A DNA stretch of 64,000 nucleotides from an uncultured Acidobacteriaceae bacterium (GTDB lineage: Bacteria; Acidobacteriota; Terriglobia; Terriglobales; Acidobacteriaceae). Every line of letters begins with the position of its first letter. The first letter of the stretch is position 1. Under the pieces are notes generated by a model. It had not been told where the DNA came from. It did not search any database and saw nothing but the letters and a program-made list of their open reading frames with translations. A program made the translations under genes and the position numbers. Positions 36,057-45,236 of the stretch are shown here, in pieces. The stretch spans positions 15,001 to 79,000 of the forward strand of contig CAINJJ010000046.1 of NCBI GenBank assembly GCA_903849645.1. Direction: 5' to 3'.

Positions 36057-37256
36057 ATGATGCGCGACGTGCGGTTGAACCACTCAATCCGGCAACTGGG
36101 CCTGGCGGCGGCGGGATTTGTCGCGGTCCTTTTGCTGCTGGACTCGGGCGGGCTGGCCAGTTGGGCCAACCGGCTGGAGATGGGTCCTTTGCGGTTGGTG
36201 GCGGTCCCGGCTGTCGATGCGCTGCAGAGAGTTCTGAAGCCGCTGGGGGTGGAGGCTGCGCGGACACGGGCGCTGGAGGGGCTGGCCTTGCTGGGCTGGT
36301 CGGACGATGCGGCGCTGGTGGCCAAGGAGACGAAGACGGGCTCATCTGGCGCCCCGGCGACCGGGGGCTGCGCGACCGGGGCGACGCCGGCGTCGTTGGG
36401 GGCCGTCGCGCATCCGACGACTGGGGCGACCAGCGGTGCCAGGACGCCAGGAGCCGCCGGGGCTGACGCGCCACTGGTGAGCAATGTGCCGCGCATGACT
36501 GAGCTGACGCCGCTGCCCCCGGTGGAGGCGGGCCGGCCGCGGGTGGTGGCGCTGGCCGGGGACTCGATGATGGCCGTGGGGCTGAGCGCAACCCTGATGC
36601 GGCAGACGGCAACCAACAAGAACCTGCGCATGGTGAAGGTCTTCCGGTCAGGTACGGGGCTGGCGCGCCCCGAGGTCTTCAACTGGCAGGAGGAGTATCC
36701 GGCGATGCTGGGCGCGGAGAGGCCGGACGTGGTGATTGTGGCCATTGGCGCCAACGACGGGCAGGGATTTGTGGTGGACGGCAAGGTGCTGGCCTATGGG
36801 AGCGAGGGCTGGCGGAAGGTCTACCAGGAGCGGCTGGCGGCCTACCTGGCGATGGTGGGCGCGGGCGGTGCGCGGGTGATCTGGGTGGGGCTGCCGCCGA
36901 TGCGCGTTCCCACCTATGACGAGAAGATCGCGGAGATCAACCGCATCGCCTACACGGTGGTGAGCCAGGCGCCGGGGGCGACGTGGTGGAATCCGGTCTC
37001 GTTTGTGGGCGACGATGCGGGCAGGTTTCGCGAGTTTGTGACGCTGGGCAATGGCAAGACGATGCGGATTCGCTCGGCGGATGGGATTCATCTGTCGGAC
37101 GAGGGAGCGGGGCTGTTGACTGGGGTGCTGGTGAAGTGGCTGGACCCTCCGGTGGAGAAGCCAAGCCTGCCGGTGGCGGCGGCGGGGGCGCCTCCTGTGG
37201 AGCCGCAGGCGACGGTGAGGCCGAAGCGGCGGGCGCGGCGGGCGGCCAAGGGGTAA
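36057..37256 (+). CDS. SGNH hydrolase-type protein (DUF459-like), acetyl transfer partner
   Basis: A 399-residue protein with an N-terminal membrane anchor (LGLAAAGFVAVLLLLDSGG), an Ala/Gly/Thr-rich linker (about 100-150) and an SGNH domain. Catalytic blocks are visible: block I LAGDSMM, block III IGANDG and block V DGIHLSDEG, giving Ser, Asn, Asp and His. The C-terminus is a basic tail rich in Arg. Paired with the MBOAT protein, it probably performs the final O-acetylation (or deacetylation) of a cell-surface glycan in the periplasm. The distance of 18 bases indicates an operon. Confidence 0.8.
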   Translation: MMRDVRLNHSIRQLGLAAAGFVAVLLLLDSGGLASWANRLEMGPLRLVAVPAVDALQRVLKPLGVEAARTRALEGLALLGWSDDAALVAKETKTGSSGAPATGGCATGATPASLGAVAHPTTGATSGARTPGAAGADAPLVSNVPRMTELTPLPPVEAGRPRVVALAGDSMMAVGLSATLMRQTATNKNLRMVKVFRSGTGLARPEVFNWQEEYPAMLGAERPDVVIVAIGANDGQGFVVDGKVLAYGSEGWRKVYQERLAAYLAMVGAGGARVIWVGLPPMRVPTYDEKIAEINRIAYTVVSQAPGATWWNPVSFVGDDAGRFREFVTLGNGKTMRIRSADGIHLSDEGAGLLTGVLVKWLDPPVEKPSLPVAAAGAPPVEPQATVRPKRRARRAAKG

Positions 37257-37509
37257 AGCGATTTTGGGCGCAGGGAGGCCTGGGAGTCGCGAAACGACGC
37301 GGATGGGTATTCAAAATATCCGCGGTCTGGATGTCGTAATTTGAAACAGACAAGGCGAACAAAAGAAGAATAAGGCTCAATCTGGTCTTATTTGTAAGTG
37401 TATCAAAGTAAACTACTTAAGCTGAAGATGCCGATAAAAACTCCAGAAATCCACGTGTATATCCAGATAAGGGTTGAGTGTACTAGTGGCAAGTTAGTAA
37501 AATGGGTGG
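37257..37509. other. AT-richer promoter region before rlpA
   Basis: About 250 bases without a gene and clearly richer in A/T than the surroundings (for example GTAAGTGTATCAAAGTAAACTACTTAAG). It probably contains the rlpA promoter, but no consensus site is convincing. Confidence 0.4.
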
Positions 37510-38061
37510 ATGCTGATACGACGGAAATCAAGCAACACGAGCTCGAATACTCCGTTGCAGATGTGGCTGCTGGCTGGAGCGTCTTCTGTTGCACTGGTTG
37601 CGGGGGTGGTTTTGTTCACCGCGCGGACTGTGCAAGCCGATGCGCATCCTTCGATTCCAGCGGTTACCGCCCCACCGGCGGTTTCTGTGACGAGCGCGAC
37701 GCCTGCCTTGATCGGGCCGCATCAAAGCACTGGAACTGTATCGTCGGATATGCTTCGCGGCATCGCCTCCTGGTATGGAGGGATGTTCAACGGCCGCAAG
37801 ACGGCCAGCGGAGAACGGTTCGACATGAATGCGATGACCGCATGCCACCCCACGCTGCCCTTTGGGTCGCTGGTGCGGGTGGTCAATCTGGACAACAGGA
37901 AATCGGTCGTGGTGAGGATCACGGACCGCGGGTACCTTCTTGATGGGCGGGTGATTGACCTCTCCTGGGGCGCCGCCCAGAAGATCAAGATGACCAAGGA
38001 CGGGATTGTCCCGGTTCAGTTGGAAGTCATCTCCATGGGAAAGACCCCTGCCGTCAAATAG
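37510..38061 (+). CDS. rlpA: RlpA-like septal ring lytic transglycosylase
   Basis: A 183-residue protein with an N-terminal membrane or signal segment (MWLLAGASSVALVAGVVLFTA) and a double-psi beta-barrel domain. The RlpA signature is clear: IASWYGGMFNGRKTASGERFD, MTACHPTLPFGSLVRVVNLDN and VVRITDRGYLLDGRVIDLS. The glutamate in SGERFD and the aspartate in ITDRG are the catalytic pair expected for cleavage of denuded glycan strands. No SPOR domain is present, as in short RlpA forms. The start could be 37510 or 37561. Confidence 0.9.
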   Translation: MLIRRKSSNTSSNTPLQMWLLAGASSVALVAGVVLFTARTVQADAHPSIPAVTAPPAVSVTSATPALIGPHQSTGTVSSDMLRGIASWYGGMFNGRKTASGERFDMNAMTACHPTLPFGSLVRVVNLDNRKSVVVRITDRGYLLDGRVIDLSWGAAQKIKMTKDGIVPVQLEVISMGKTPAVK

Positions 38062-38076
38062 ACGGGAGGGAGCAGG

Positions 38077-38117
38077 AAACAGGAACGGCCAGCCCCAAGG
38101 GCTGGCCGTTCCTGTTT
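38077..38117. terminator. strong bidirectional terminator
   Basis: An 18-bp perfect stem, AAACAGGAACGGCCAGCC with its complement, closes a five-base loop and has a T run on the far side and A run on the near side. It lies 15 bases after rlpA and 27 bases before the end of the convergent M1-like gene. Confidence 0.88.
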
Positions 38118-38144
38118 GAGGAGCTTCCTGAGCCTCAATGCGAG

Positions 38145-40157
38145 CTACTCGGTCTCGGGGTGCTTGAATGGCTTTTGGAGGTAGAGGCGGGCTTCGTTGA
38201 CGGCGCCCTGGGTGTTGTCGTTGGTCTGGACAGCGAGGCGATACTCGTTGACGGCGCGGTCGCGCTGGCCGGTGAGGTCAAAGATCTTGCCCAGCTGGAT
38301 GTGGCTCCAGACCTCGGTCCAGCGAGGCTCGCCATCGCCGCGGAGGGAGTCGCGATAGGCGTTGACGCTGGCCTGGTAATTGCGCTGGGAGAAGAGCACC
38401 TCACCGATGCGATAGCTGGCCAGGGAACTCTGCGCGTTGGCTTCCAGGGCCTTCTGGTACTCGTTGAGGGCGCCGGCCAGGTCTCCCTGGGCCACGAGCT
38501 GCTGGCCCTTGAGGATGGCGATGCGGACCTGGAGGTCTGGGGTGGATTTGAGGAGCCAGTTCTGGGGGTCGATGGCGATGTGGCGGGGGCGGCCGAAGGT
38601 GTCGGCGATGAACTGGGTGTTGGTGCCGACGACTTCGACCTTCTGGGTTTCGGTCTTGCCGTCGGTATCGACCCGCAGCTCGACCGGCATACGGAAGAGG
38701 TCGAGATCCTGGCCGATATCGCCGATGGTGCGGAAGCCCTTGTTGTTGCCCAGCCGGTAGACGGCATATTTGTTGGTGAACTGCGGCGCGCCGGTGCCGT
38801 CGACCCATTGGGCGAAGAAGGCGGTCAACTGCTGCTGGCTCTGGGCTTCAGCCACCTTGGCGAAGTCGGAGGCGCGCAGGGAGCCGTCCGTGAACTGGCT
38901 CAGAGCCCCTTTGAGCGTGGCGAGGAAGGCCTTGTCGCCCAGTTCCCAGCGCAGCATGTGGAAGATCATGGCGCCCTTTTCCAGGGTCATGGACTGGAAC
39001 TCGGGGGAGAACGGGCTCAGACGGCCGGCGCTGGAGAGGGGGATGGTGTCATAAGCCAGCGCCCCGGCCGAGACGTCCTGCAGGGCGGTGCGCATGGCGC
39101 CCTTGCCGCTGTCTTCCTCCAGGTACATCAGCTCGCCGTAGCGGGCCATGCCGTTGGTGATCCAGGCGTCGTTGAGGGTGCGAGGGCTGACCTCGGAGCC
39201 CCACCACTGGTGGGCGATGGTGTTGGCCAGCAGGCGCACGCCGGACTTGTCGCCCATGCGCGAGCCGAGAATGGCGGCCAGTTCAGGAGCCCACACGGCG
39301 GGCAGGGTGTCGTCGGGCAGCTCCACCACGTTCAGGTGGGCGGTCTCCGGCTCGCCGAAGCTGTCTGTGAAGAAGTCGTACTGTTTGGCGGCGGTCTGGG
39401 CCACGTCGTTGGCCGCCTGCTGATGGCTGACGGTGAGGTAGACCTTGACGTTGCCCGGTCCGGAAGAGACCGGCGCCACAAACCTGCCCGCTATCACGGT
39501 TCCGGGGAATCCCGGCCTGGCCCAGTTGAAGTCGTACTGGTCGCCGGGCTTGCCGCTGGCGAGGGTGATGGACTTGGCGCCGCCCTTGCTGCCGCTGGCC
39601 AGAACCCTCATGCCCTGGGGGACGCGGATGTGCATCTCGGCGGTGAAGCGGTTGGTCATGTAGCCGGTCATGGGGAACCAGCGGGCGGCATAGAGCAGGT
39701 AGGTGATGGGTTCCTGGATGGCGGCCAGCTTGAGGCCTTCGACGGGACCGTCTTCCGCGCCGGTGATGGTGCCCTCGTAGTCAAAGGTCCAGACCTCGAC
39801 CTTGCCGCGGACGAAGGGAATGGCGGGAGCGACGCGGATGGTGCCGTCGGCGGAGCGGTCGCCGGTGAGGAGCTTGCCGTTGGCGTCGGCGATCTTGTTG
39901 ACCTTGAGCGCCGGGTGGAAGCCGAAACTCACCAATTCGGCATTTTCAGGCGCGGTAAAGCTGACCGCCGCCTTGGCGACGATGTGGTGGGTGGCCGGGT
40001 CGAGTTCGGCGTCGATGGTGTAACCGGAGATGGCGAGCGCGGCCCGCTCGGGCCGTTGCGCGGCCAGGGGAGAGAGCAGAACGATTGCGCAGGCCAGACC
40101 GCCCGCCAACGGCAACAAGCTCATTGTTCTACGCATTGCAGTCATTATCGCAGCCAT
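38145..40157 (-). CDS. M1 aminopeptidase-like protein lacking catalytic residues, with C-terminal TPRs
   Basis: A 670-residue exported protein (signal-like SLLPLAGGLACAIVLLSPLA) with M1-type N-terminal beta domain, gluzincin-like domain and, from about 555, tetratricopeptide repeats (ALNEYQKALEANAQSSLASYRIGEVLF). At the place of the HExxH-x18-E site it reads ANTIAHQWWG, then AWITNGMARY: His312 is Asn, Glu313 is Thr, and the third zinc ligand at 335 is Asn; only His316 and the flanking HQWWG remain. It should not bind zinc or cleave peptides in the usual way and may act as a binding or scaffold protein. AGGAAG lies nine bases before the ATG. Confidence 0.85.
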   Translation of the reverse strand: MAAIMTAMRRTMSLLPLAGGLACAIVLLSPLAAQRPERAALAISGYTIDAELDPATHHIVAKAAVSFTAPENAELVSFGFHPALKVNKIADANGKLLTGDRSADGTIRVAPAIPFVRGKVEVWTFDYEGTITGAEDGPVEGLKLAAIQEPITYLLYAARWFPMTGYMTNRFTAEMHIRVPQGMRVLASGSKGGAKSITLASGKPGDQYDFNWARPGFPGTVIAGRFVAPVSSGPGNVKVYLTVSHQQAANDVAQTAAKQYDFFTDSFGEPETAHLNVVELPDDTLPAVWAPELAAILGSRMGDKSGVRLLANTIAHQWWGSEVSPRTLNDAWITNGMARYGELMYLEEDSGKGAMRTALQDVSAGALAYDTIPLSSAGRLSPFSPEFQSMTLEKGAMIFHMLRWELGDKAFLATLKGALSQFTDGSLRASDFAKVAEAQSQQQLTAFFAQWVDGTGAPQFTNKYAVYRLGNNKGFRTIGDIGQDLDLFRMPVELRVDTDGKTETQKVEVVGTNTQFIADTFGRPRHIAIDPQNWLLKSTPDLQVRIAILKGQQLVAQGDLAGALNEYQKALEANAQSSLASYRIGEVLFSQRNYQASVNAYRDSLRGDGEPRWTEVWSHIQLGKIFDLTGQRDRAVNEYRLAVQTNDNTQGAVNEARLYLQKPFKHPETE

Positions 40158-40206
40158 CGTTTTTCTTCCTGTTTGATCGATGCTAATCCAAGTTCTGAAC
40201 GGACTT

Positions 40207-41433
40207 TCAGTGTTGCACGGCTTGCGCGGCGTCGCGGGGCGAATCGGGGCCGGGCTGGGCCAGGCCCAGGATCTCCAGGGTAATGGCCGCCACCCTTCCG
40301 ATTGCGCCTTCGCCGGTTGCGCCCGCCGGGAGGGTATTGAGCAGGCCCCGGATGCGCGCCAGTTCCTCCATCATGGACTGGCGGGGAGGGCCATCGGGTA
40401 GCAAGGGCTCGATTTGCTCCACAATATTTGCGGCGGTGAACTGGTCCTGAATCAGCTCCGGCACCACCCGCTTCTCCGCGATCAGGTTGACCATGGCCAC
40501 ATGGGGCACGGTGACGACCCGCTTGGCGATGGCGTAGGTGAGGTGCGAGACGCGGTAGACGACGACGAAGGGGTTGCCGATAAGGGCCGCCTCCACGGTG
40601 GCCGTGCCGCTGGCGACGATGGAGGCGCGGGCGTGGAAGAGGGCGGCGGGGGCATCGTTCACCAGATGAATGGGCAGGGCTCCGCCAAGCTGGTTTACCA
40701 GGTGGAGAACCATGGCCCGCTGATCCGCGTTAAGAGTGGGCGCGAGGGGCAGGAGAAACTCAAGACCTTGCTGCGGCAGCTTGCGCGCAGCGTCGAGCAT
40801 GACGGGCAGATGATCGCCAATCTCCTTGGCGCGGCTGCCGGGAAGGAGGCCAATCCAGGTGCGGGCGGGGTCGAGGCCGTTGTCCGCGGCGAACCGGGCG
40901 CGCGGAGTGGTGGGCGGGGGCATCTCGGCCAGGGGGTGGCCGACGAACTCAGCCTGGACGCCGTTGTCGCGATAGAACTGCTGCTCGAAGGGGAAGATGA
41001 CCAGCATGCGGTCGATGTACTTCTGGACCAGCTTGATGCGGTGCTTCTTCCAGGCCCAGAGCTGCGGGCTGACAAAGAAGATGACGGGAATGCCGAGGCG
41101 GTGGAGCTCCCTGGCGAGGCGGAAGTGGATGTCGGGAAAGTCGATGAGGACGGCCACGTCTGGCCGCCGGTCGCGCACGGCCTGTTTGAGGCGGCCGAAT
41201 TCGCGATAGATGCGGGGCAAGTGGCGGATGACCTCGGTGATGCCCATGACCGCCATGTCCTCAGAGCGGACCACGACCTCAAGGCCCGCCGCGGCCATGC
41301 GCTGGCCGCCCATGCCAAAGAAGGCGGCGGACTGGCCGGCGGCGGCAAGGCGCTGGCGAAGGGCGCTGACCAGCAGGGCTCCGTAGTGTTCGCCGCTGGC
41401 CTCGCCGGCCGAGATGAAGAGGGTGGGTGGCAT
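40207..41433 (-). CDS. lpxB: lipid-A-disaccharide synthase
   Basis: A 408-residue peripheral membrane glycosyltransferase joining UDP-diacylglucosamine and lipid X into the lipid A disaccharide, an essential step of outer membrane synthesis. The N-terminus FISAGEASGEHYGALL, the block PDIHFRLAR, SPQLWAWKKHRI and PGSRAKEI are all diagnostic of LpxB. The start at 41433 matches the family; an in-frame start a few codons upstream is possible. Its presence shows a diderm cell with lipopolysaccharide. The GNAT gene ends 52 bases upstream. Confidence 0.95.
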   Translation of the reverse strand: MPPTLFISAGEASGEHYGALLVSALRQRLAAAGQSAAFFGMGGQRMAAAGLEVVVRSEDMAVMGITEVIRHLPRIYREFGRLKQAVRDRRPDVAVLIDFPDIHFRLARELHRLGIPVIFFVSPQLWAWKKHRIKLVQKYIDRMLVIFPFEQQFYRDNGVQAEFVGHPLAEMPPPTTPRARFAADNGLDPARTWIGLLPGSRAKEIGDHLPVMLDAARKLPQQGLEFLLPLAPTLNADQRAMVLHLVNQLGGALPIHLVNDAPAALFHARASIVASGTATVEAALIGNPFVVVYRVSHLTYAIAKRVVTVPHVAMVNLIAEKRVVPELIQDQFTAANIVEQIEPLLPDGPPRQSMMEELARIRGLLNTLPAGATGEGAIGRVAAITLEILGLAQPGPDSPRDAAQAVQH

Positions 41434-41485
41434 CGGACTCAACCTCATGATAGCGGCTGGCCGGGCCGGGGCGAGTGGGCAGGAG

Positions 41486-41971
41486 TTACCGCGGGCGCGC
41501 CGCGTATTCGCGGTCAAGCAGGGACATGAGGTGGAGCGAGGCAAAGGCGGAGCCCCGGCGGGCGGCCTCGCGCATGGTGCCTTCGTGGACAAAGCCCAGG
41601 CTGCGGTAGACGTGGAGGGCGCGGGGGTTGTCCTCGAAGACGTCGAGAAAGAGGCGGTGAGCGCCGAGCCGCTGAAAGGCGATGTCGAGCAGCTCCTGAA
41701 GAATGTGGCGGCCGAGGCCCTGGCCCGGCGTGGCAATGACGATTCTCTTCAACTCGATGGAGCCGGAGGTCTCCTGAAGGCCGCGGAGGATGGCAAAGGC
41801 GCGGAGGCCGCCGCCGGGAGCGTCCGCGACCAGGTAGCGTGCGTCGGACGAGGCGAGAGTCGCCTGGTGCCGCTCCTCGGACCAATGACCGACAAACTCC
41901 GAGGCGATGGGCGAGCGCTCCAGGGCGGCGATGTGAGGAATATCGGCTGGAAGTGCGCAGCGAAGGAGCAT
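41486..41971 (-). CDS. GNAT family N-acetyltransferase (RimI/RimJ-like)
   Basis: A 161-residue acetyl-CoA-dependent transferase. The acetyl-CoA loop appears as IATPGQGLGRHIL (Q/R-x-x-G-x-G/A), followed by a helix, then HRLFLDVFEDNPRALHVYRSLGFVHEGTMRE, the motif B typical of RimI/RimJ. The acceptor may be an N-terminal amine or a small molecule. It precedes lpxB by 52 bases on the same strand and is probably co-transcribed. The start could be slightly upstream. Confidence 0.82.
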   Translation of the reverse strand: MLLRCALPADIPHIAALERSPIASEFVGHWSEERHQATLASSDARYLVADAPGGGLRAFAILRGLQETSGSIELKRIVIATPGQGLGRHILQELLDIAFQRLGAHRLFLDVFEDNPRALHVYRSLGFVHEGTMREAARRGSAFASLHLMSLLDREYAARPR

Positions 41972-42070
41972 GAATCTCAGGGTAATGCAGCGGAGGGGCG
42001 GAGACGGTTGCTGCCGGCTGGGCGACCTGGTCAACGGTTCGCGGTATGCTTCGTCTATTGGAGTGAGGCT

Positions 42071-43285
42071 GTGAAAACTGTGAAAGCGATGACCCATCGA
42101 CCCGGCTCCTTCCTTGTGGCATCTCTGCTTGCGCTGGCGGCTCTGCCGGGAGCGAGCTTCGCGCAGAAGCCTGACAGCGGCGAGCCCGCGTTGCGGCTCA
42201 AGGTGGAGGCGCGCGAGGTGGTGCTGCCGGTGACGGTGCGCGACAGGAAGGGCGCACTGGTGGCGAGCCTGCAGAAGAGCGACTTTACGCTGACAGAAGA
42301 CGGCAGGCCGCAGACCATCAAGAGCTTTACGCGGGAGGCCGGCCTGCCTTTCCGTCTGGGTCTGCTGGTGGATACCAGCCGGAGCCTGTCCGGGGCGATT
42401 GAGAGCGAGCGCAAGGCGGCGGGCAAGTTTGTGGACCAGATGCTGCCGGGCGAGCCGGGCACGGACAAGAAGGCCGCGGCGGGGAAGGACGAGGCTTTTC
42501 TGCTGCACTTTGACCGGGAAGTGGAGCTGCTGGAGGACTTTACCGGCTCGCGCGAGAAGCTGCACAAAGAGCTGGATGAGATGGGGCCGTCGCGGGGCGC
42601 GCGGGACGACCCTGGGGGTCCGGAGACCAGCGATGACGAGCGGACGCGGACGCGGGGGGGCAGGGGCGGGACGCAGCTTTACGACGCGATTTTTCTGGCA
42701 TCGGATGAGCTGATGAGGCCCAGGGATGGACGCAAGGCGCTGGTGGTCTTCTCCGATGGGCTGGACCGGGGCAGCAAGGACAGCATGAACGACGCGGTGG
42801 ACGCGGCGGACCGGGCCAACGTGGCGGTCTACACCATCTACTTCAAGGGCGTGCAGGAGCGGAGAGAGAGCAACTTTCCTGAGATGGGCGATGACCGGCG
42901 CGGGGGCGGCTATCCCGGAGGAGGAGGTGGCTATCCCGGTGGGGGCGGTGGCTACCCTGGCGGCGGCGGCTATCCGGGCGGCGGAGGGCGGCGCGGGCCG
43001 GGCGGCGGCGCCGAGCGGCTGCCCGAGGCGGACGGGAAAAAGATCTTAGAGAAGATTGCGGTGCGCACCGGGGGGCGGTTCTTCGAAGCCAAAAGGAAGG
43101 AGAACCTGGAAGAGATCTATGACCAGATAGTGGAGGAGCTGCGCGGCCAGTATGTGCTGAGCTATACGCCGGACGTGGTGGACAAGGACGGCGGGTATCA
43201 CAAAATCGCCCTGAAGGCGGCGAAGGACGACCTGACCGTGGTGACGCGCGAAGGGTACTACGCGCCGGGCGGAGACGGGAAGTAA
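42071..43285 (+). CDS. secreted VWFA-related acidobacterial domain protein, Gly-rich insert
   Basis: A 404-residue protein with a signal peptide (LVASLLALAALPGASFA), an N-terminal beta domain (VVLPVTVRDRKGALVASLQKSDF) and a von Willebrand factor A domain with the metal site DTSRS. This is the VWFA-related family characteristic of Acidobacteria (TIGR03436). A glycine-rich insert of four to five YPGGGGG-type units sits at 42901-43010, within the A domain. The C-terminus LRGQYVLSYTPD and VVTREGYYAP are conserved in the family. Role unknown; probably surface adhesion or a sensor. The GTG at 42071 has GGAGTGAGG upstream; the ATG at 42089 is an alternative. Confidence 0.85.
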   Translation: MKTVKAMTHRPGSFLVASLLALAALPGASFAQKPDSGEPALRLKVEAREVVLPVTVRDRKGALVASLQKSDFTLTEDGRPQTIKSFTREAGLPFRLGLLVDTSRSLSGAIESERKAAGKFVDQMLPGEPGTDKKAAAGKDEAFLLHFDREVELLEDFTGSREKLHKELDEMGPSRGARDDPGGPETSDDERTRTRGGRGGTQLYDAIFLASDELMRPRDGRKALVVFSDGLDRGSKDSMNDAVDAADRANVAVYTIYFKGVQERRESNFPEMGDDRRGGGYPGGGGGYPGGGGGYPGGGGYPGGGGRRGPGGGAERLPEADGKKILEKIAVRTGGRFFEAKRKENLEEIYDQIVEELRGQYVLSYTPDVVDKDGGYHKIALKAAKDDLTVVTREGYYAPGGDGK

Positions 43286-43396
43286 GACTGGCGGCCGGAC
43301 GAAAGTTGCCGCGGAAGAAAAGAACCGGGGCGCGGACAAGCCCGCGGCCCCGGAGGAAAGAAAGTCAGGGGATTCAGAGATGGTGGCCGTGAGGGC

Positions 43397-43909
43397 CTAG
43401 TCTTCCGGGGCCTGGGGCACGCGGGTCCAGACGCGGGAGAGGAAGATGCCTCCGGCGACGATGGTGGAGGGGGTTCGCTGGGCATCGGCAACCGAGGTGG
43501 CGATGAGCCTGCCGTCCTTGAGGACGGACCCGGTGATGACAAAGTCATCGTATTGGAGGGTCTGGGTGGTGCCGACGGTGAGGATGCGGGAGATGACGCC
43601 GGTGCCGTTGCAGTTGACGGTGTAAGTGCCGGCCTGGGTGCCGGAGACGATGGTTCTCTCGCCCGTGGTCGAGCCGGGCGTGGGCTTGTTCACAGTAAAT
43701 GTCCCGGTAAAACTTCCCTTTCCATCCAGTGTGCGCTTGCCGAAGGCGACGCCGACATTGGCGCCATAGGTGCCGACGATGGCGTAGTCGCCGTCCAGGC
43801 TGGCGACGGTGTAGCAGGGCGGTGTGGACTGGGCGTTTGCCTTGGGCGCGCCCAGGAACAGGGTGGGGGCGAGGGCGAGCGTGGCGAGGACGAGCTTTTT
43901 GCTGAGCAT
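43397..43909 (-). CDS. secreted beta-rich hypothetical protein
   Basis: A 170-residue protein with a signal peptide (LVLATLALAPTLFLGAPKANA) and a glycine/threonine-rich mature part containing two cysteines, and strands such as GTYTVNCNGTGVI and LDGDYAIVGTYGAN. Acidobacterial genomes often carry similar short secreted proteins, and I do not know their function. AAGGAG lies nine bases before the ATG. It is convergent with the VWFA gene and upstream of another secreted protein. Confidence 0.65.
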   Translation of the reverse strand: MLSKKLVLATLALAPTLFLGAPKANAQSTPPCYTVASLDGDYAIVGTYGANVGVAFGKRTLDGKGSFTGTFTVNKPTPGSTTGERTIVSGTQAGTYTVNCNGTGVISRILTVGTTQTLQYDDFVITGSVLKDGRLIATSVADAQRTPSTIVAGGIFLSRVWTRVPQAPED

Positions 43910-43996
43910 GATGCTTGATCTCCTTGGGGAATGCGTGGATGGGGTTCTGGTTCCGCGGCGGGGCTGGCAGTTCCGCTTCAAAGCGACAGATCAGAG

Positions 43997-45136
43997 TTAG
44001 TCCTCAGGCAGCCAGAGATAGGCGTGGCCGGCGTAGTTTGCGTCATGCCAGCGGCCGGCAACCTGACCCCTGGCGTTGATAGAGAAGCCTCCCGAGCCGA
44101 GGTTGGAGCCGGGAACGGCAAGCTGGCCGGGAATGCTGAAGGTCCAGGTCCTCCCATTGGCCAGGCGAACGAAGGAGTGATTCTCGAAGTTCGAGTCGGT
44201 GTAGAACCCGGTGGTGGTTCCCTGCAGGTTCATCGCCATCACATTCGTGCCGGCATTCGCTTGTGCGCCAATGCCGGGAGCTTGAAAAGTGGTCATCTTG
44301 CCGTCGGGCAGGCGCTCGAATCCCACGTTGAGACCGGTGTCCTGGGCGACGTAAGAGCCCGCGATCACGCCGAGGTCGTTGATAAAGGCGCTGTTGGACG
44401 GTGTAGACGGAAAGCCAGGGAAGTCGAAGTTGAAAAAGTGGCCGTTGGCGGTGCGGACAAAGCCATGGCTGCCGCTACCGGGGTCTGTGACGGCGCCGGT
44501 GATGGCTCCGGCGTTGTTGATGCCGTAGGGCCACGTGCCCTGGTAGAGGCCCGCGCCCGCGCTGGGATCTTCGAAGGTGGTGATCTTGCCGTCCGGGGTG
44601 CGCACATAACCGTGGGTGTTGAAGTTGGCATCCCAGTAGTCTCCGGCGACGACGCCGAAGTCGTTGATCACCGCGGACCAGGTTCCCTGATACGAGCCTG
44701 GAGCATCGCCCGCACCGGGAGCATCGAAGGTCGCGAACCTGCCGTCGGGATAGCGCAGAAAGCCGTGCTGGATGCTGTTGGAGTCGACATACTCTCCGGC
44801 AACCACCCCAAAATCGTTGATGGCCTCAGGGCAGGTGCACCCCGCGACAGGGTCCGCGCCCGGTACGTCAAATTCGGTGAACTTGCCTCCGGGGGTGCGG
44901 ACGAATCCGTGGGTCCCGTAGTTGCTGTCGGTTACGTTGCCTGTGATTTCGCCTCGAATGTTGATGCCCGAAGGCTGGGTCCCCTGGTATGCGCTTGTGC
45001 CGGCGCCGGGGGCATCGAAGACGATGAGATGCTGCGCCTGCGCCCGAGTGGCGGACGCGATCGCGGCAAAGACAACAAGCGCGGCGCAGAATTTGAAGCT
45101 GATTGACTGCTTGCATGGACCTGACGGGGTCTGCAT
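43997..45136 (-). CDS. secreted HAF-repeat (extracellular repeat) protein
   Basis: A 379-residue protein with a signal peptide followed by about seven repeats of roughly 45 residues. Each includes a phrase such as GFVRTPGGKFTEFDVPGA, then GINxxGxITG/GVVAGDY. This is the HAF-type repeat, common in secreted proteins of Acidobacteria. The repeats resemble a beta-propeller. Role unknown. It is transcribed divergently from the regulator-hydrolase fusion, sharing a 142-base region with phased TGAC repeats, so the fusion protein may regulate it. Confidence 0.75.
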   Translation of the reverse strand: MQTPSGPCKQSISFKFCAALVVFAAIASATRAQAQHLIVFDAPGAGTSAYQGTQPSGINIRGEITGNVTDSNYGTHGFVRTPGGKFTEFDVPGADPVAGCTCPEAINDFGVVAGEYVDSNSIQHGFLRYPDGRFATFDAPGAGDAPGSYQGTWSAVINDFGVVAGDYWDANFNTHGYVRTPDGKITTFEDPSAGAGLYQGTWPYGINNAGAITGAVTDPGSGSHGFVRTANGHFFNFDFPGFPSTPSNSAFINDLGVIAGSYVAQDTGLNVGFERLPDGKMTTFQAPGIGAQANAGTNVMAMNLQGTTTGFYTDSNFENHSFVRLANGRTWTFSIPGQLAVPGSNLGSGGFSINARGQVAGRWHDANYAGHAYLWLPED

Positions 45137-45236
45137 AGTATGCTCATTTCCTCCGGGGACGGTTGAGTTTCGAGGGGAAGCTACCTGGGGGAACCTCGAC
45201 TGCCACGACTCTGCACCTTAGGCCTGCCTTTTGTCT

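Noticed and set aside
42901..43010. Possible CRISPR or minisatellite array
   Set aside because: The periodicity is codon-based (Tyr-Pro-Gly repeats) inside a gene; there are no spacers.
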